A stretch of 34,497 bases of DNA from JAPLFM01 sp964650885 (GTDB taxonomy: Bacteria > Bacteroidota > Ignavibacteria > Kapaibacteriales > UBA2268): contig CAZYXG010000024.1 in the NCBI GenBank assembly GCA_964650885.1, forward strand, positions 1 through 34,497. Direction: 5' to 3'. This document shows positions 1 to 8,724 of the stretch, piece by piece. A program made the position numbers and the translations under genes. The notes beneath the pieces were generated by a model. That model saw only the letters and a program-made list of their open reading frames with translations. It made no database searches and had not been told where the DNA came from. Each line of letters begins with the position of its first letter. Position 1 is the stretch's first letter.

Positions 1-328
1 ACAAAGTAAACAATTTTCTAAATTATTTCTTGATTGCATAAATGTTTGAACTTAATCTTTGTATTAAAAAACCTAAGGTGAAGAACCTACAAACTACATC
101 AAATTTTGTTGCAATTGAGAAAATGAGATTTGGATTTCGGATGATTATAAGCTCAGAAATTTAAACGAATGTTATATAATTGTTTAAATTAATGAAGCTG
201 TATTTCAAGCAAATGTAGTATTGATAGGGTTTTAGCTTTTTCTTTTAGTTGTGATTTTGATTACAAAGTTATGTTAAATTTTTATATTTTTGCAATATTG
301 AATGCCTAACTAAATTAAGAAAATAAAT
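1..328. other. Intergenic region upstream of the aldehyde dehydrogenase gene
   Basis: No gene can be supported here. Both strands are broken by frequent stops and the longest open stretches are about 20-30 codons with no recognisable protein. The last 75 bases hold a possible promoter for the downstream aldehyde dehydrogenase gene. No tRNA-like cloverleaf, terminator hairpin with T-run, or repeat was seen. Because the window starts here, the region may hold the tail of an upstream gene's control region. Confidence 0.5.
256..292 (+). promoter_or_regulatory. Candidate Bacteroidota-type promoter of the aldehyde dehydrogenase gene
   Basis: TATTTTTG at 285-292, inside TATATTTTTG, matches the TAnnTTTG -7 element used by Bacteroidota primary sigma factors. 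A TTTG at 256-259 could be the -33 element, although the 23-25 base spacing is longer than usual. The -7 element lies 36 bases before the ATG. The same TATATTTTTG string occurs upstream of two minus-strand genes in this window (near 8.5 and 32.8 kb), which raises confidence slightly. Confidence 0.35.
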
Positions 329-1810
329 ATGCCAAAGTTTAATAATTTCATTAATGGTCAATTTCAAGCAAATGAAGCACTTAGCTATTTTGCTAATGTC
401 AACCCAGCTGATAGTGGCGACATTATTGGTGAGTTTCCTTTGTCGGATAAAGCAACAGTTGATAGTGCTGTGCAGTCTGCAAAGAGTGCTTTCAAATCGT
501 GGAAACTAATGCCAGCTCCTAAGCGTGGAGATATTTTGCGAATAGCTGGTGATATTTTCACTAGCAGAAAGCAAGAACTGGCTAAAATTATGACAAGAGA
601 AATGGGCAAGCCAACTTTTGAAACTGAAGGCGATGTGCAAGAAGCTATTGATACTTGCTATTATGCAGCAAGCGAAACTCGCAGACTTTTTGGCTATACA
701 GTGCCATCGGAAATGTTTGAAAAAGTTAATATGTCTTTCAGAGTACCAATTGGTGTTTGTGGAATTATAACCGCTTGGAATTTTCCAATTGCTGTCCCAT
801 CTTGGAAAATTATTCCTGCTTTAGCTGCTGGCAACACAGTTGTTTGGAAGCCTAGCGAAGATGCTCCACATTCTGGACAAATCTTCGCTGAAATATTAAA
901 AGAAGCTGGAGTGCCTGATGGTGTTTTCAATGTAGTTCACGGACAAGGTGCTACAGGTTGGGAAATGGTAAATAATCCTGATATTCATTTGATAGGATTT
1001 ACTGGCTCTACTGAAACTGGAAAGAAAATAGCAGAAGTTTGTGGCAGAACAAATAAAAAATTATCGCTTGAAATGGGCGGCAAAAATCCACAGATTGTGA
1101 TGGACGATGCAAATCTTGAGTTGGCTTTGGAAGGTGCTGTTTGGGGTGCTTATGGAACAACAGGACAGCGATGCACGGCAACATCACGATTAATATTACA
1201 CGAAAAAATTTACGACAAGTTTATAGATATGCTCACTGAAAAAGCTACTAAGCTTGTACTTGGCTCTGGATTAGAAAATGGGATTGATGTAGGCCCAGTA
1301 ATCAACCAAAAAGCAGTTGAAAAAATTCTTGGCTATATTGAAATTGCAAAAAATGAAGGTGCTAAATTAGTTTATGGTGGCGAAAAAGCAACAGAAGGCA
1401 TATTGGCAAATGGTAATTTTATTAAGCCAACTCTTTTCAAAGATGTTACTCCAGCGATGAGAATATTCAAAGAAGAAGTATTCGGTCCAGTGCTTGTGGC
1501 AGTGAAAATTAAAAGTTTGGAAGAAGCTATTGAAGTAGCAAATGCAACTGAATATGGGCTTTCTTCGTCAATTTTCACAAACGATGTGCGTTCCACTTGG
1601 ATTGCTGCAAGAGATTTGGAAGCTGGTATAACTTATATCAATGCACCAACTATTGGAGCAGAAGCCCACATGCCATTTGGTGGTGTGAAAGGTACTGGCA
1701 ATGGACACAGGGAAGGTGGCTGGACAGTATTTGATATTTTCACAGAATGGAAAACATTATATGTGGACTATTCAAATAAGCTACAAAGAGCACAAATAGA
1801 CAATTACTAA
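329..1810 (+). CDS. NAD(P)-dependent aldehyde dehydrogenase (ALDH superfamily)
   Basis: Cytoplasmic enzyme oxidising an aldehyde to its carboxylate with NAD(P)+. The 493-residue length is normal for the family and all catalytic parts are present: AWNFP with oxyanion-hole N151, VVWKPSE with cofactor-binding K174, the FTGSTETG turn at 224-231, general base E248 in LEMGG, nucleophile C282 in GQRCTATSR, and EEVFGPV with the ribose-binding E383. The C-terminal stretch (MPFGGVKGTGNGHREGG, then FTEWKTLYVDYS and an RAQIDNY end) recalls the alpha-ketoglutaric-semialdehyde or piperideine-6-carboxylate dehydrogenase branch. This is memory of family tails and the substrate is not proven. It starts at ATG, stands alone behind its own candidate promoter, and is followed by a relic gene before alaS. 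Confidence 0.9.
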   Translation: MPKFNNFINGQFQANEALSYFANVNPADSGDIIGEFPLSDKATVDSAVQSAKSAFKSWKLMPAPKRGDILRIAGDIFTSRKQELAKIMTREMGKPTFETEGDVQEAIDTCYYAASETRRLFGYTVPSEMFEKVNMSFRVPIGVCGIITAWNFPIAVPSWKIIPALAAGNTVVWKPSEDAPHSGQIFAEILKEAGVPDGVFNVVHGQGATGWEMVNNPDIHLIGFTGSTETGKKIAEVCGRTNKKLSLEMGGKNPQIVMDDANLELALEGAVWGAYGTTGQRCTATSRLILHEKIYDKFIDMLTEKATKLVLGSGLENGIDVGPVINQKAVEKILGYIEIAKNEGAKLVYGGEKATEGILANGNFIKPTLFKDVTPAMRIFKEEVFGPVLVAVKIKSLEEAIEVANATEYGLSSSIFTNDVRSTWIAARDLEAGITYINAPTIGAEAHMPFGGVKGTGNGHREGGWTVFDIFTEWKTLYVDYSNKLQRAQIDNY

Positions 1811-1828
1811 TTTTGGAGTATTTCATTA

Positions 1829-1992
1829 ATGAAACAGAAATTTACTGCAACAATTTGGCAATAAGGGGAATGGTTTGTTTCTCAACTTAATGAAATAGAT
1901 ATTGCAAGTCAAAGTTTGACAAAATATGAAGCATAGTAAATTTAACTGTAGCTATTGAATTAAATTTTGAAGAATCAGTAGCAACAATTTAA
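1829..1992 (+). pseudogene. Decayed HicB-like (UPF0150-type) antitoxin gene
   Basis: Translation from ATG 1829 gives MKQKFTATIWQ, a TAA at 1862, then GEWFVSQLNEIDIASQS, and a TAG at 1934. After a frame change the sequence continues from 1939 as NLTVAIELNFEESVATI and stops at 1990. Joined, these read like a HicB/UPF0150 beta-sheet domain, whose members typically run as tATIWkEGkWYVAqxxELDIASQGxTxEEALxNLxEAIELYxEE. At least one nonsense change and one frameshift separate the pieces, so the gene cannot make an intact product. No intact HicA-like toxin gene is adjacent. The HicB assignment rests on recalled family consensus, not on a search. Confidence 0.6.
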
Positions 1993-2027
1993 AAGAATTA
2001 TTAAAAACACGAAAACAAATTAATACA

Positions 2028-4568
2028 ATGACATCGAAAGAAATAAGACAAAGTTTTTTAGACTTTTTTAAAAGCAAATCGCACACTATTGTACCTTCAG
2101 CACCAGTTGTGCCTCACGGCGACCCAACTTTACTTTTTACAAACGCTGGAATGAATCAATTCAAAGATGTGTTTTTGGGTGCTGGTACTCGTGATTATTC
2201 GAGAGCAGCCGACACACAAAAATGTATTCGAGTAAGCGGAAAGCATAATGATTTGGAAGAAGTAGGCGTTGACACTTACCACCACACATTATTCGAAATG
2301 TTGGGGAATTGGAGTTTTGGCGATTACTATAAAAAAGAAGCTATTGCTTGGTCTTGGGAGCTTTTGACGGAAGTATGGAAATTGCCTAAAGAGAGACTTT
2401 ATGCTACAGTTTACGAAACTGATGATGAGTCCTATGAAATTTGGAAACAGTATTTACCAGAATCTCGAATCCAAAGATTTGGCGATAAAGATAATTTCTG
2501 GGAGATGGGCGAAACTGGACCTTGTGGACCTTGCTCTGAAATTCATTTCGATGGCACTCCTGATGGAACAGGTGGACCTTTAGTAAATGCGAGCGACCCA
2601 CAAGTAATAGAAATTTGGAATTTAGTTTTTATTCAATTCAATCGCAAATTAGATGGTTCACTCGAACCATTAAAGTCAACCCATGTTGATACTGGAATGG
2701 GTTTTGAGCGAGTGGTGCGAGTGATACAAGGCAAATCATCGAATTATGATACCGATGTATTTATGCCAATCATAAATAAAATAGCTGAACTTTGCGGTAA
2801 AAAATATACTGGCGAAATGGAAAGCAAAGATGATATAGCTATGCGAGTAATTGCAGACCATATCCGTACTTTGTCTTTTTCAATAGCCGATGGTGCTTTC
2901 CCTGGTAACGAGGGAAGGGGCTATGTGCTTCGCAGGATTTTGAGACGTGCTTCTCGCTTTGCAAGAAATTTAGGATTTAAAGAACCAGTATTATATAAAT
3001 TACTACCTATTTTAATTGATACTCTTGGCGATGTTTTCGGAGAATTAATAGTTCAACAAAGTATTATAGAAAAAGTAATTAAAGGTGAAGAAGAAAGTTT
3101 CTTGCAAACTTTGGAAAATGGTTTAGAGAAAATAAATGAAATAGTTTCTAATTTAGGAAGTGAAAAACAAATTTCTGGAGCTGATGCCTTTTTGCTTTAT
3201 GACACTTTTGGTTTTCCACTTGATTTGACTGAGCTTATAGCTCGAGAAAATAATATTGGAGTAGATACAGCAGGTTTCACAAAGTTTATGGCGGAGCAGA
3301 AAGAACGTTCTCGTTCGGCACGCAAGAAGACAAATCAAGAAGTGGAATTGCCAATGTTTGATGGTGTAAGCGAATTTCTTGGCTATGAAACTTTGATTGC
3401 CGAAGGTAAATTGCTTTTTGCAGAAGAGAATAAAGCAATATTCGACAAAACTCCATTCTACGCTGAAAGCGGAGGTCAGGTATCAGATACTGGTCGTATT
3501 ATATTCGGTGGTACTGAATATAAAGTGGAAGATGTCAAAAAATCTGGATCATCAATAGTACATATTTTAGATAGAAATATTGAAGCTTTGATAGGCGATA
3601 CTGCACTGCTTGAAGTAGAAAAAACTCGAAGAAAACTTATTTCTAGCAACCACTCTGCAACTCACTTAATGCACGAGGCTATTCGTATGACAGTGGGAGA
3701 ACACATTCAGCAGCAGGGCTCATTGGTGAATGACGAATATTTACGGTTCGATTTCAATCACTATGAGAAAGTTTCAAATGAGCAAATTGAGCAAATTGAA
3801 CAAATAGTTAATGAGAAAATTCGTGAGAATATTCCAGTAGTTACAAACGTAATCCCATTGGAAGAAGCTCGGAAAAATAGTAAAATAAAAATGTATTTTG
3901 GCGATAAATACGGCGATATAGTTCGAGCTGTTGTTATAGACGACAAATACTCTGTGGAACTTTGCGGTGGAACTCACGTATCTCAAACAGGTGAAATAGC
4001 ATACTTTAAAGTGAAGTCGGAAAGCTCTGTAGCATCGGGTATTCGCAGAATTGAAGCTGTTACTGGTGCTGGTTTCGATAATTATTTAGTTGAAGTTAAC
4101 AATAAATTCAACCTACATATTGCTAAAGAGCAAGAACTTACTGATTTAGTAAAAAAATTAGAAAGAGAAATTTCTAAAATAAAATCTCAAAACTTGCTTC
4201 AAGATGCAGATAGTATTTTGAGCGATAGTAAAAAAATCGGTGAAGTAAATTATATTGGTAAAATATTAGAAGTTGAGAGCTTAGACCAATTAAGAGATTT
4301 TACGGATTCAATTAGAATGAAAGCAGCTACAAATACTATTATTCTAACTGCTATTAAAGTTGAAGATAAAGTACAGTTATGTGTGGCAGTAACAGACGAT
4401 TTAATAAAAAAATATCAAGCTGGTAAATTAATTTCCGAAGCTGCCAAATACCTTGGCGGAGGCGGTGGTGGTAAGCCCCATTTGGCAACTGCTGGAGGCA
4501 AAGACCTTAGTAAGTTAGATGACTTGATTAATTCGGAATTTGGAAAAATAATTACATCAGTAAACTAA
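2028..4568 (+). CDS. alaS: Alanine--tRNA ligase
   Basis: Class II aminoacyl-tRNA synthetase that charges tRNA-Ala. The N-terminus carries the diagnostic catalytic domain (IRQSFLDFFKSKSH, then LLFTNAGMNQFKDVFLG). The editing domain has its zinc-binding HSATH at 542-546 and CGGTH at 646-650, so mischarged Ser/Gly-tRNA-Ala hydrolysis should be intact. The C-terminal DHHA1-type domain has the glycine-rich LGGGGGGKPHLATAGG. At 846 residues it is marginally shorter than the usual 870-880. The ATG at 2028 gives the standard N-terminus directly. The next gene begins one base after its stop, so the two are probably co-transcribed. Confidence 0.98.
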   Translation: MTSKEIRQSFLDFFKSKSHTIVPSAPVVPHGDPTLLFTNAGMNQFKDVFLGAGTRDYSRAADTQKCIRVSGKHNDLEEVGVDTYHHTLFEMLGNWSFGDYYKKEAIAWSWELLTEVWKLPKERLYATVYETDDESYEIWKQYLPESRIQRFGDKDNFWEMGETGPCGPCSEIHFDGTPDGTGGPLVNASDPQVIEIWNLVFIQFNRKLDGSLEPLKSTHVDTGMGFERVVRVIQGKSSNYDTDVFMPIINKIAELCGKKYTGEMESKDDIAMRVIADHIRTLSFSIADGAFPGNEGRGYVLRRILRRASRFARNLGFKEPVLYKLLPILIDTLGDVFGELIVQQSIIEKVIKGEEESFLQTLENGLEKINEIVSNLGSEKQISGADAFLLYDTFGFPLDLTELIARENNIGVDTAGFTKFMAEQKERSRSARKKTNQEVELPMFDGVSEFLGYETLIAEGKLLFAEENKAIFDKTPFYAESGGQVSDTGRIIFGGTEYKVEDVKKSGSSIVHILDRNIEALIGDTALLEVEKTRRKLISSNHSATHLMHEAIRMTVGEHIQQQGSLVNDEYLRFDFNHYEKVSNEQIEQIEQIVNEKIRENIPVVTNVIPLEEARKNSKIKMYFGDKYGDIVRAVVIDDKYSVELCGGTHVSQTGEIAYFKVKSESSVASGIRRIEAVTGAGFDNYLVEVNNKFNLHIAKEQELTDLVKKLEREISKIKSQNLLQDADSILSDSKKIGEVNYIGKILEVESLDQLRDFTDSIRMKAATNTIILTAIKVEDKVQLCVAVTDDLIKKYQAGKLISEAAKYLGGGGGGKPHLATAGGKDLSKLDDLINSEFGKIITSVN

Positions 4569-4569
4569 A

Positions 4570-5112
4570 ATGAAAAAAACAATTTTATTATTTCTATTCA
4601 TTGCAAATATATTTGCTTTAGCTCAGATGCCTTTAAGAGATGAGCCAAGTGATGTGATGAAGTATTTTAAAGGTGATTGGCTTATAATTTATAAGACAAA
4701 TCCTGGAGTGGAAATTTACGAAACTCAAGGCAGAGGAGAATCGGAATGTAAGCTGATATTCAATGAACTCACTGCTGAGTTCTCTTCTAAAGTGCAAGTG
4801 CTTACTGGTTATTTTTCATGCAAGCAAATCTTCGGATTCGATAAAGCTTTGCAAACATATACTTTAACCATTGTAAATGGAGATGCACTTCCTCCAGTTA
4901 TTTTAAATGGAAAATTCGACACACAAAATCACAAACTTGATTTATTCGGTTATTCTACTAATTATGACCAAACAAAAGTTAAATTTAGAATGGATGTAAT
5001 CTTTGAAAGAGATGATAAATTTATTCTACATTTTTATCAGATAGAACAAGATGTAAATTTTAAACCTATTACGGAAACAAAATTATTTGAATACGCCTTC
5101 ATTAGAAAATAG
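4570..5112 (+). CDS. Secreted DUF1579-like protein
   Basis: A 180-residue protein with a clear N-terminal signal peptide (MKKTILLFLFIANIFALAQ, probably cut after about residue 18). The mature part starts with a core resembling DUF1579 proteins: FKGDWLIIYKTNPGVEIYET, a central repeat of beta strands with IFGFDKALQTYTLTIVNGD, then LNGKFDTQNHKLDLFG and FRMDVIFERDDKFILHFYQ. DUF1579 members are beta-rich, lipocalin-like proteins without an established function, and periplasmic or secreted location is inferred from the signal. It starts one base after alaS and its last 26 bases overlap the start of the M16 peptidase gene. Family assignment is moderate because it rests on pattern resemblance. Confidence 0.6.
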   Translation: MKKTILLFLFIANIFALAQMPLRDEPSDVMKYFKGDWLIIYKTNPGVEIYETQGRGESECKLIFNELTAEFSSKVQVLTGYFSCKQIFGFDKALQTYTLTIVNGDALPPVILNGKFDTQNHKLDLFGYSTNYDQTKVKFRMDVIFERDDKFILHFYQIEQDVNFKPITETKLFEYAFIRK

Positions 5113-6367
5113 CAATAGAATTGAAAAATTCACCACTAAATCGGGTCTTAATTGTGTCCTTTTAAATAAACCAGATTCATTAATTTCTTCTGTTAATCTA
5201 GCTTATAAAGTTGGTTCGAAAAACGAAATTAAGGGTAAAACTGGAATAGCTCATTTGCTAGAACATTTGATGTTTGAAGGCACTAAAAATTTAGAACGAG
5301 GTTTGTTCGACAAAATGATCTCTCAGGAGGGTGGCACTAATAATGCCTATACCACTTATGATTATACTGCCTACACAATGACCTTGCCTTCCGATAAGTT
5401 AGAGTTAGCACTATGGCTCGAATCGGATAGAATGAATAATTTGAATTTAACTCAAGAAGCACTCGACAACCAAAAGAGTGTTGTGATAGAAGAAATAAAG
5501 CAAACTATACAGAATAGACCTTATGCCAAATGGAGAGAAGTCTTGGCTAAAAATGCTTTTTCTGAAAAATCATCTTATTCTTGGGAAGTAGCTGGTTCTA
5601 TTGAAGATGTTGCAAATTTTGATTTAAATGATTTAGAAAAATTCTATAATACTTTCTATTCTCCTGAGAATGCTTTTTTAAGTATAGTTGGGAATATTAA
5701 TATTGAAGAAACTAAAACATTAATTGAAAAATATTTTAATAATAGTAAATCCTTGGAAAAACCAAAAGTTGATTTCAATGACGAATATTTATTAAATTCA
5801 AACTATACTATAATTCCAGACGAAGTGCCACTTAATGCTGTATTTTTGGCATTCCATTCTGCTGGGTTTATTGAGGATAAAGAAGTCCATGTTGCAAATC
5901 TGTTTTGTAATTTAGCTGCTTCTGGCAAAAGTTCACCTATTCAAATTAATTTAACTCACAAAACACAGCTTGCTTCTACAGTTGGAGTATTCTTAGATAA
6001 GCGTGAGTTTGGCTCTATACTAACTTTCTATATTGTGGCTAATACCCCAGAAACTAATTGCGAAGAGCTTTATGATGCTTTAGTTAATGAGTTGAATTTG
6101 ATTAAACAAAATGGTTTTTCGGAAGCAGATTTCGAGAGATCTAAGAATATGTTAATCACAAGCATTGCAATGGAATACCAAAGAGCAGCGGGCTTGGCGG
6201 ATTCACTAAGTTTTTCAAATATGTTTTTTGCAGAGCCAGAGCGTGCATTTAGCATAATCGAAAACTATGAGAAAATTACTACTCAAGAAGTAGTTGATTT
6301 TATCAATAGAAAAGTGATATTTGAAGATTCAATCCGAATTGATGTAGTGAAAAATACTAATCATTAA
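5087..6367 (+). CDS. M16-family zinc metallopeptidase (processing-peptidase-like)
   Basis: A 426-residue single-unit M16 peptidase. The inverted zinc motif HLLEH is at 56-60, with H56 and H60 as ligands and E59 as catalytic base, followed by MFEGT. The distal glutamate ligand is in VVIEEIKQT (E135/E136), about 76 residues later as expected. The second half holds the non-catalytic M16 domain. No signal peptide is visible, so it may be cytoplasmic or use unusual export. No ATG precedes the catalytic motif: TTG 5087 gives MNTPSLENSNRIEKF and begins inside the upstream gene. The end overlaps the convergent queA stop by 11 bases. Family members of this size usually work as homo- or heterodimers, and no second M16 gene lies here. 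Confidence 0.9.
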   Translation: MNTPSLENSNRIEKFTTKSGLNCVLLNKPDSLISSVNLAYKVGSKNEIKGKTGIAHLLEHLMFEGTKNLERGLFDKMISQEGGTNNAYTTYDYTAYTMTLPSDKLELALWLESDRMNNLNLTQEALDNQKSVVIEEIKQTIQNRPYAKWREVLAKNAFSEKSSYSWEVAGSIEDVANFDLNDLEKFYNTFYSPENAFLSIVGNINIEETKTLIEKYFNNSKSLEKPKVDFNDEYLLNSNYTIIPDEVPLNAVFLAFHSAGFIEDKEVHVANLFCNLAASGKSSPIQINLTHKTQLASTVGVFLDKREFGSILTFYIVANTPETNCEELYDALVNELNLIKQNGFSEADFERSKNMLITSIAMEYQRAAGLADSLSFSNMFFAEPERAFSIIENYEKITTQEVVDFINRKVIFEDSIRIDVVKNTNH

Positions 6368-7565
6368 TTAATAAGTTTGAATCGCCATAGCTTAGGAAGT
6401 AATAATCTTTTTCCAATGCATGTTGATATATAGCTTTTTGGAAATCATGTCCAAGAAACGCAGCTACCAAAAGTATCAAGGTAGATTTTGGTTCGTGGAA
6501 ATTAGTAATCAAATTATTAATTATATTATAATTATATCCAGGTATGATTAATAATTCTGTGTTTCCTTCAATTGTTTCTAAATTATTTTTCTCGTAGTAA
6601 TTTACGACTTCATTCAAGCTATCTATTGGGCTGAGTTTATTCTCGAAATTATAATAATCCCATTGGCTCGCCAATAAATCTCCATATTTAAAATCATTTA
6701 AATATATTTTATTACCTAGCACATACAACGTTTCAAGTGTGCGGCAAGAAGTAGTACCAACAGCAGTTATAGGTTTGTTGCCGATTGATTTTGCTAGTAA
6801 TCTCACTTGCTCTAAATTAATTGAAATAGATTCATTGTGCATTTTGTGACTAGCTATGTTATTATCCTTAATTGGATTGAATGTGCCAAGTCCGACATGC
6901 AAAGTTAGTTCTTCGATTAATATATTCTGCTTTTCTATTTGCTGTAATATTTCTGGTGTGAAATGCAAACCAGCCGTTGGAGCTGCAACTGAGCCCATTT
7001 CTTTTGCAAACACTGTTTGGTACCTTTGCTTATCTTTATCTTCTGCTATGCGTTTTATATATGGTGGAAGCGGAACATTGCCAACTATACTAACTACTTC
7101 CGAAAAAGTCAAATCGGCAGGCCAATCAAATTTAATTTGACAAATATTCCCTTCTTTTGTCAAAACTTTAGCAGTAAGTAAAATATCTTTATTGATTAAA
7201 AATTCCTGCCCTAATTTTACTCTGCCACCAATAAGGCATTCCCAAACTACACTTTGCTTTGCTGAAAGTGTGATTGCATTTGCAGTTGAAGGAAGTAATG
7301 GCTTGGATAAGAAAAATTCTATAAATGCACCAGTTTCTTTTTGGAAACGAATTCTTGCATTTAGTACTTTTGTTTTATTTACAAAGAGAATAGAATCTTT
7401 TGGCAAATAAGCTGATATTTCAGAAAAATTTGCATCAATAATTTTTTTGCTTTTGCTATATGCTACAAGCAAATTAGAATTGCCTCTTTCTCTTTTCGGA
7501 AAAAAAGCAATTTTTTCTTCAGGCAATTCATACTTAAAGTCATCTAAATTTATTTCAGGTATCAT
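6357..7565 (-). CDS. queA: tRNA S-adenosylmethionine ribosyltransferase-isomerase QueA
   Basis: Transfers and isomerises the ribosyl group of SAM to preQ1 at the wobble position of tRNAs, making epoxyqueuosine. Diagnostic motifs are NVPLPPYIKR at 163-172 and GSVAAPTAGLHFT at 191-203, followed by ELTLHVGLGTFNPI. The 402-residue length is longer than the roughly 350 of E. coli QueA, matching the longer form I associate with Bacteroidota. The ATG overlaps the upstream speB-like stop (ATGA), so the two are translationally coupled. The 3' end overlaps the convergent M16 gene by 11 bases, leaving no room for a separate terminator. Confidence 0.97.
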   Translation of the reverse strand: MIPEINLDDFKYELPEEKIAFFPKRERGNSNLLVAYSKSKKIIDANFSEISAYLPKDSILFVNKTKVLNARIRFQKETGAFIEFFLSKPLLPSTANAITLSAKQSVVWECLIGGRVKLGQEFLINKDILLTAKVLTKEGNICQIKFDWPADLTFSEVVSIVGNVPLPPYIKRIAEDKDKQRYQTVFAKEMGSVAAPTAGLHFTPEILQQIEKQNILIEELTLHVGLGTFNPIKDNNIASHKMHNESISINLEQVRLLAKSIGNKPITAVGTTSCRTLETLYVLGNKIYLNDFKYGDLLASQWDYYNFENKLSPIDSLNEVVNYYEKNNLETIEGNTELLIIPGYNYNIINNLITNFHEPKSTLILLVAAFLGHDFQKAIYQHALEKDYYFLSYGDSNLLIND

Positions 7566-8461
7566 TTGGTCTCAAAAGCAAAGTTCAACATTTTATAAAG
7601 CAAACGAGCCGTTGTCAGGTTACAATGTTCCAGTCCTACTTTTGGAGATAGCTCCACTATATCGAAACCAATTAATTTTTTGCCTTGTTTATTTATTTCT
7701 CTAAAAATTTGAAGTGCATCGTTATAAAGAAAGCCGTCTGGCTCTGGTGTGCCAGTTGCTGGCATTATAGCTGGATCGAAATAATCTACATCGAAAGTAA
7801 CATATACTTCGTCAGTCATTTTGCTTACCATTTCTGCAATCCAATCTTTACCATAAATTTCTCTTTTAATTCCAGATGCATAGTATGTACTTATGCTATG
7901 ATCTTTAATCATAATGCTTTCTTCTATGCACTGAGCTCTAATTCCCACTTGAAAAATTCTATTGTTTGGGAAGAACTCAGCTACTCTTGCCATTATACAA
8001 GCGTGTGAATAGCGGCTGTCTTGATAAGTCTGACGCAAATCGCTATGAGCATCGAATTGCAACACCGACATATTAGGGAATTTGTCGAAATGTGCCGAAA
8101 TTGGACCTGTCGAAATTGTATGTTCTCCACCTAATGTAACAACAAATTTACCATTTACTAAATGTGTGGCAACTTGCTGCTCCAAATAGTCAAGCATATC
8201 TTTATCAACTTTTCCTGCAAAATCAAGTTCTTCAAGAGTTGCAATTCCTTGCTCGAAGCAAAGTTCATTATCGAATTCATCATCGTAGAATTCAACAAAT
8301 GCACTTGCTTCTAAAATTGCTTTTGGTCCTTCCTTTGTGCCTCCTCCATAACTCACTGTATGCTCGTAAGGAGCTGAAACTATTACTATTGCTGATTTGT
8401 CATAACTAGAATGTTCTTCTTCTATTGCTAAGAAATTAACTTCTTCTTTTAAAACTTTCAT
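7562..8461 (-). CDS. speB: Agmatinase/arginase-family ureohydrolase
   Basis: Binuclear manganese enzyme that removes urea from agmatine or arginine; agmatinase, giving putrescine, is the likelier role. All metal ligands are visible: H114 in GGEHTIS, D137, H139 and D141 in FDAHSDLR, and D224 and D226 in FDVDYFDP. The YSHACIMAR segment and the C-terminal GFDIVELSPKVGLEHCNLTTA also fit the ureohydrolase fold. Length is 299 residues, typical for agmatinase. It is first in a two-gene unit with queA (4-base overlap), behind a candidate promoter 30 bases upstream. Other ureohydrolase activities (guanidinobutyrase, arginase, formiminoglutamase) cannot be excluded, so the symbol is tentative. Confidence 0.88.
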   Translation of the reverse strand: MKVLKEEVNFLAIEEEHSSYDKSAIVIVSAPYEHTVSYGGGTKEGPKAILEASAFVEFYDDEFDNELCFEQGIATLEELDFAGKVDKDMLDYLEQQVATHLVNGKFVVTLGGEHTISTGPISAHFDKFPNMSVLQFDAHSDLRQTYQDSRYSHACIMARVAEFFPNNRIFQVGIRAQCIEESIMIKDHSISTYYASGIKREIYGKDWIAEMVSKMTDEVYVTFDVDYFDPAIMPATGTPEPDGFLYNDALQIFREINKQGKKLIGFDIVELSPKVGLEHCNLTTARLLYKMLNFAFETK

Positions 8462-8491
8462 CTTTTTTCAATTTTGGTTTTATTCTAAAGT

Positions 8492-8525
8492 CAAAAATAT
8501 AAATATTTTAATTAACAGTATTCAA
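8492..8525 (-). promoter_or_regulatory. Candidate promoter of the speB-queA unit
   Basis: On the minus strand, TATTTTTG (plus-strand CAAAAATA, 8492-8499) lies inside TATATTTTTG and matches the TAnnTTTG -7 consensus. A TTG at 8523-8525 is a possible -33 element 21-23 bases upstream. The -7 element is 30 bases from the speB-like ATG, the same distance as the identical element upstream of the 32.8 kb lipoprotein gene. Confidence 0.45.
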
Positions 8526-8712
8526 TTTACAAGGTTTACTTTTCCAATTATGACAGTGAATTAGTAAAAATTATCTGCAAAATACAAATGTAATTCAGTA
8601 AAAATACTTATTAAGTTGGAACAAAATAACTTTTATATTGATGGCACATAAATTGTTTAATCTTATTTGGATATTCTGTAACTAATAATAAATACAAACA
8701 ATTAACTAATAC

Positions 8713-8720
8713 AAAGGAGG
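8713..8720 (+). promoter_or_regulatory. Strong Shine-Dalgarno sequence fixing a GTG start
   Basis: AAAGGAGG ends four bases before the GTG at 8725. This is a near-complete match to the anti-Shine-Dalgarno sequence. Most genes in this window show only weak or no such site, so it both supports the GTG start and suggests strong translation of the SUMF1-domain protein. Confidence 0.7.
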
Positions 8721-8724
8721 CAGT

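Noticed and set aside
102..180. Short open stretches upstream of the aldehyde dehydrogenase gene (about 20-30 codons)
   Set aside because: No start with a ribosome-binding site and no recognisable protein pattern, unlike the two relic genes.
6856..7140. Open frame on the plus strand inside queA, and similar antisense frames in alaS, speB, ROK, E1 and OmpA genes
   Set aside because: They lie opposite well-supported genes, have biased, non-protein-like composition and no recognisable motif or ribosome-binding site.
8559..8607. Two copies of AATT(C)AGTAAAAAT about 33 bases apart upstream of the SUMF1 gene
   Set aside because: Short, imperfect and A/T-rich. With two copies only and no dyad, chance is the simpler explanation.
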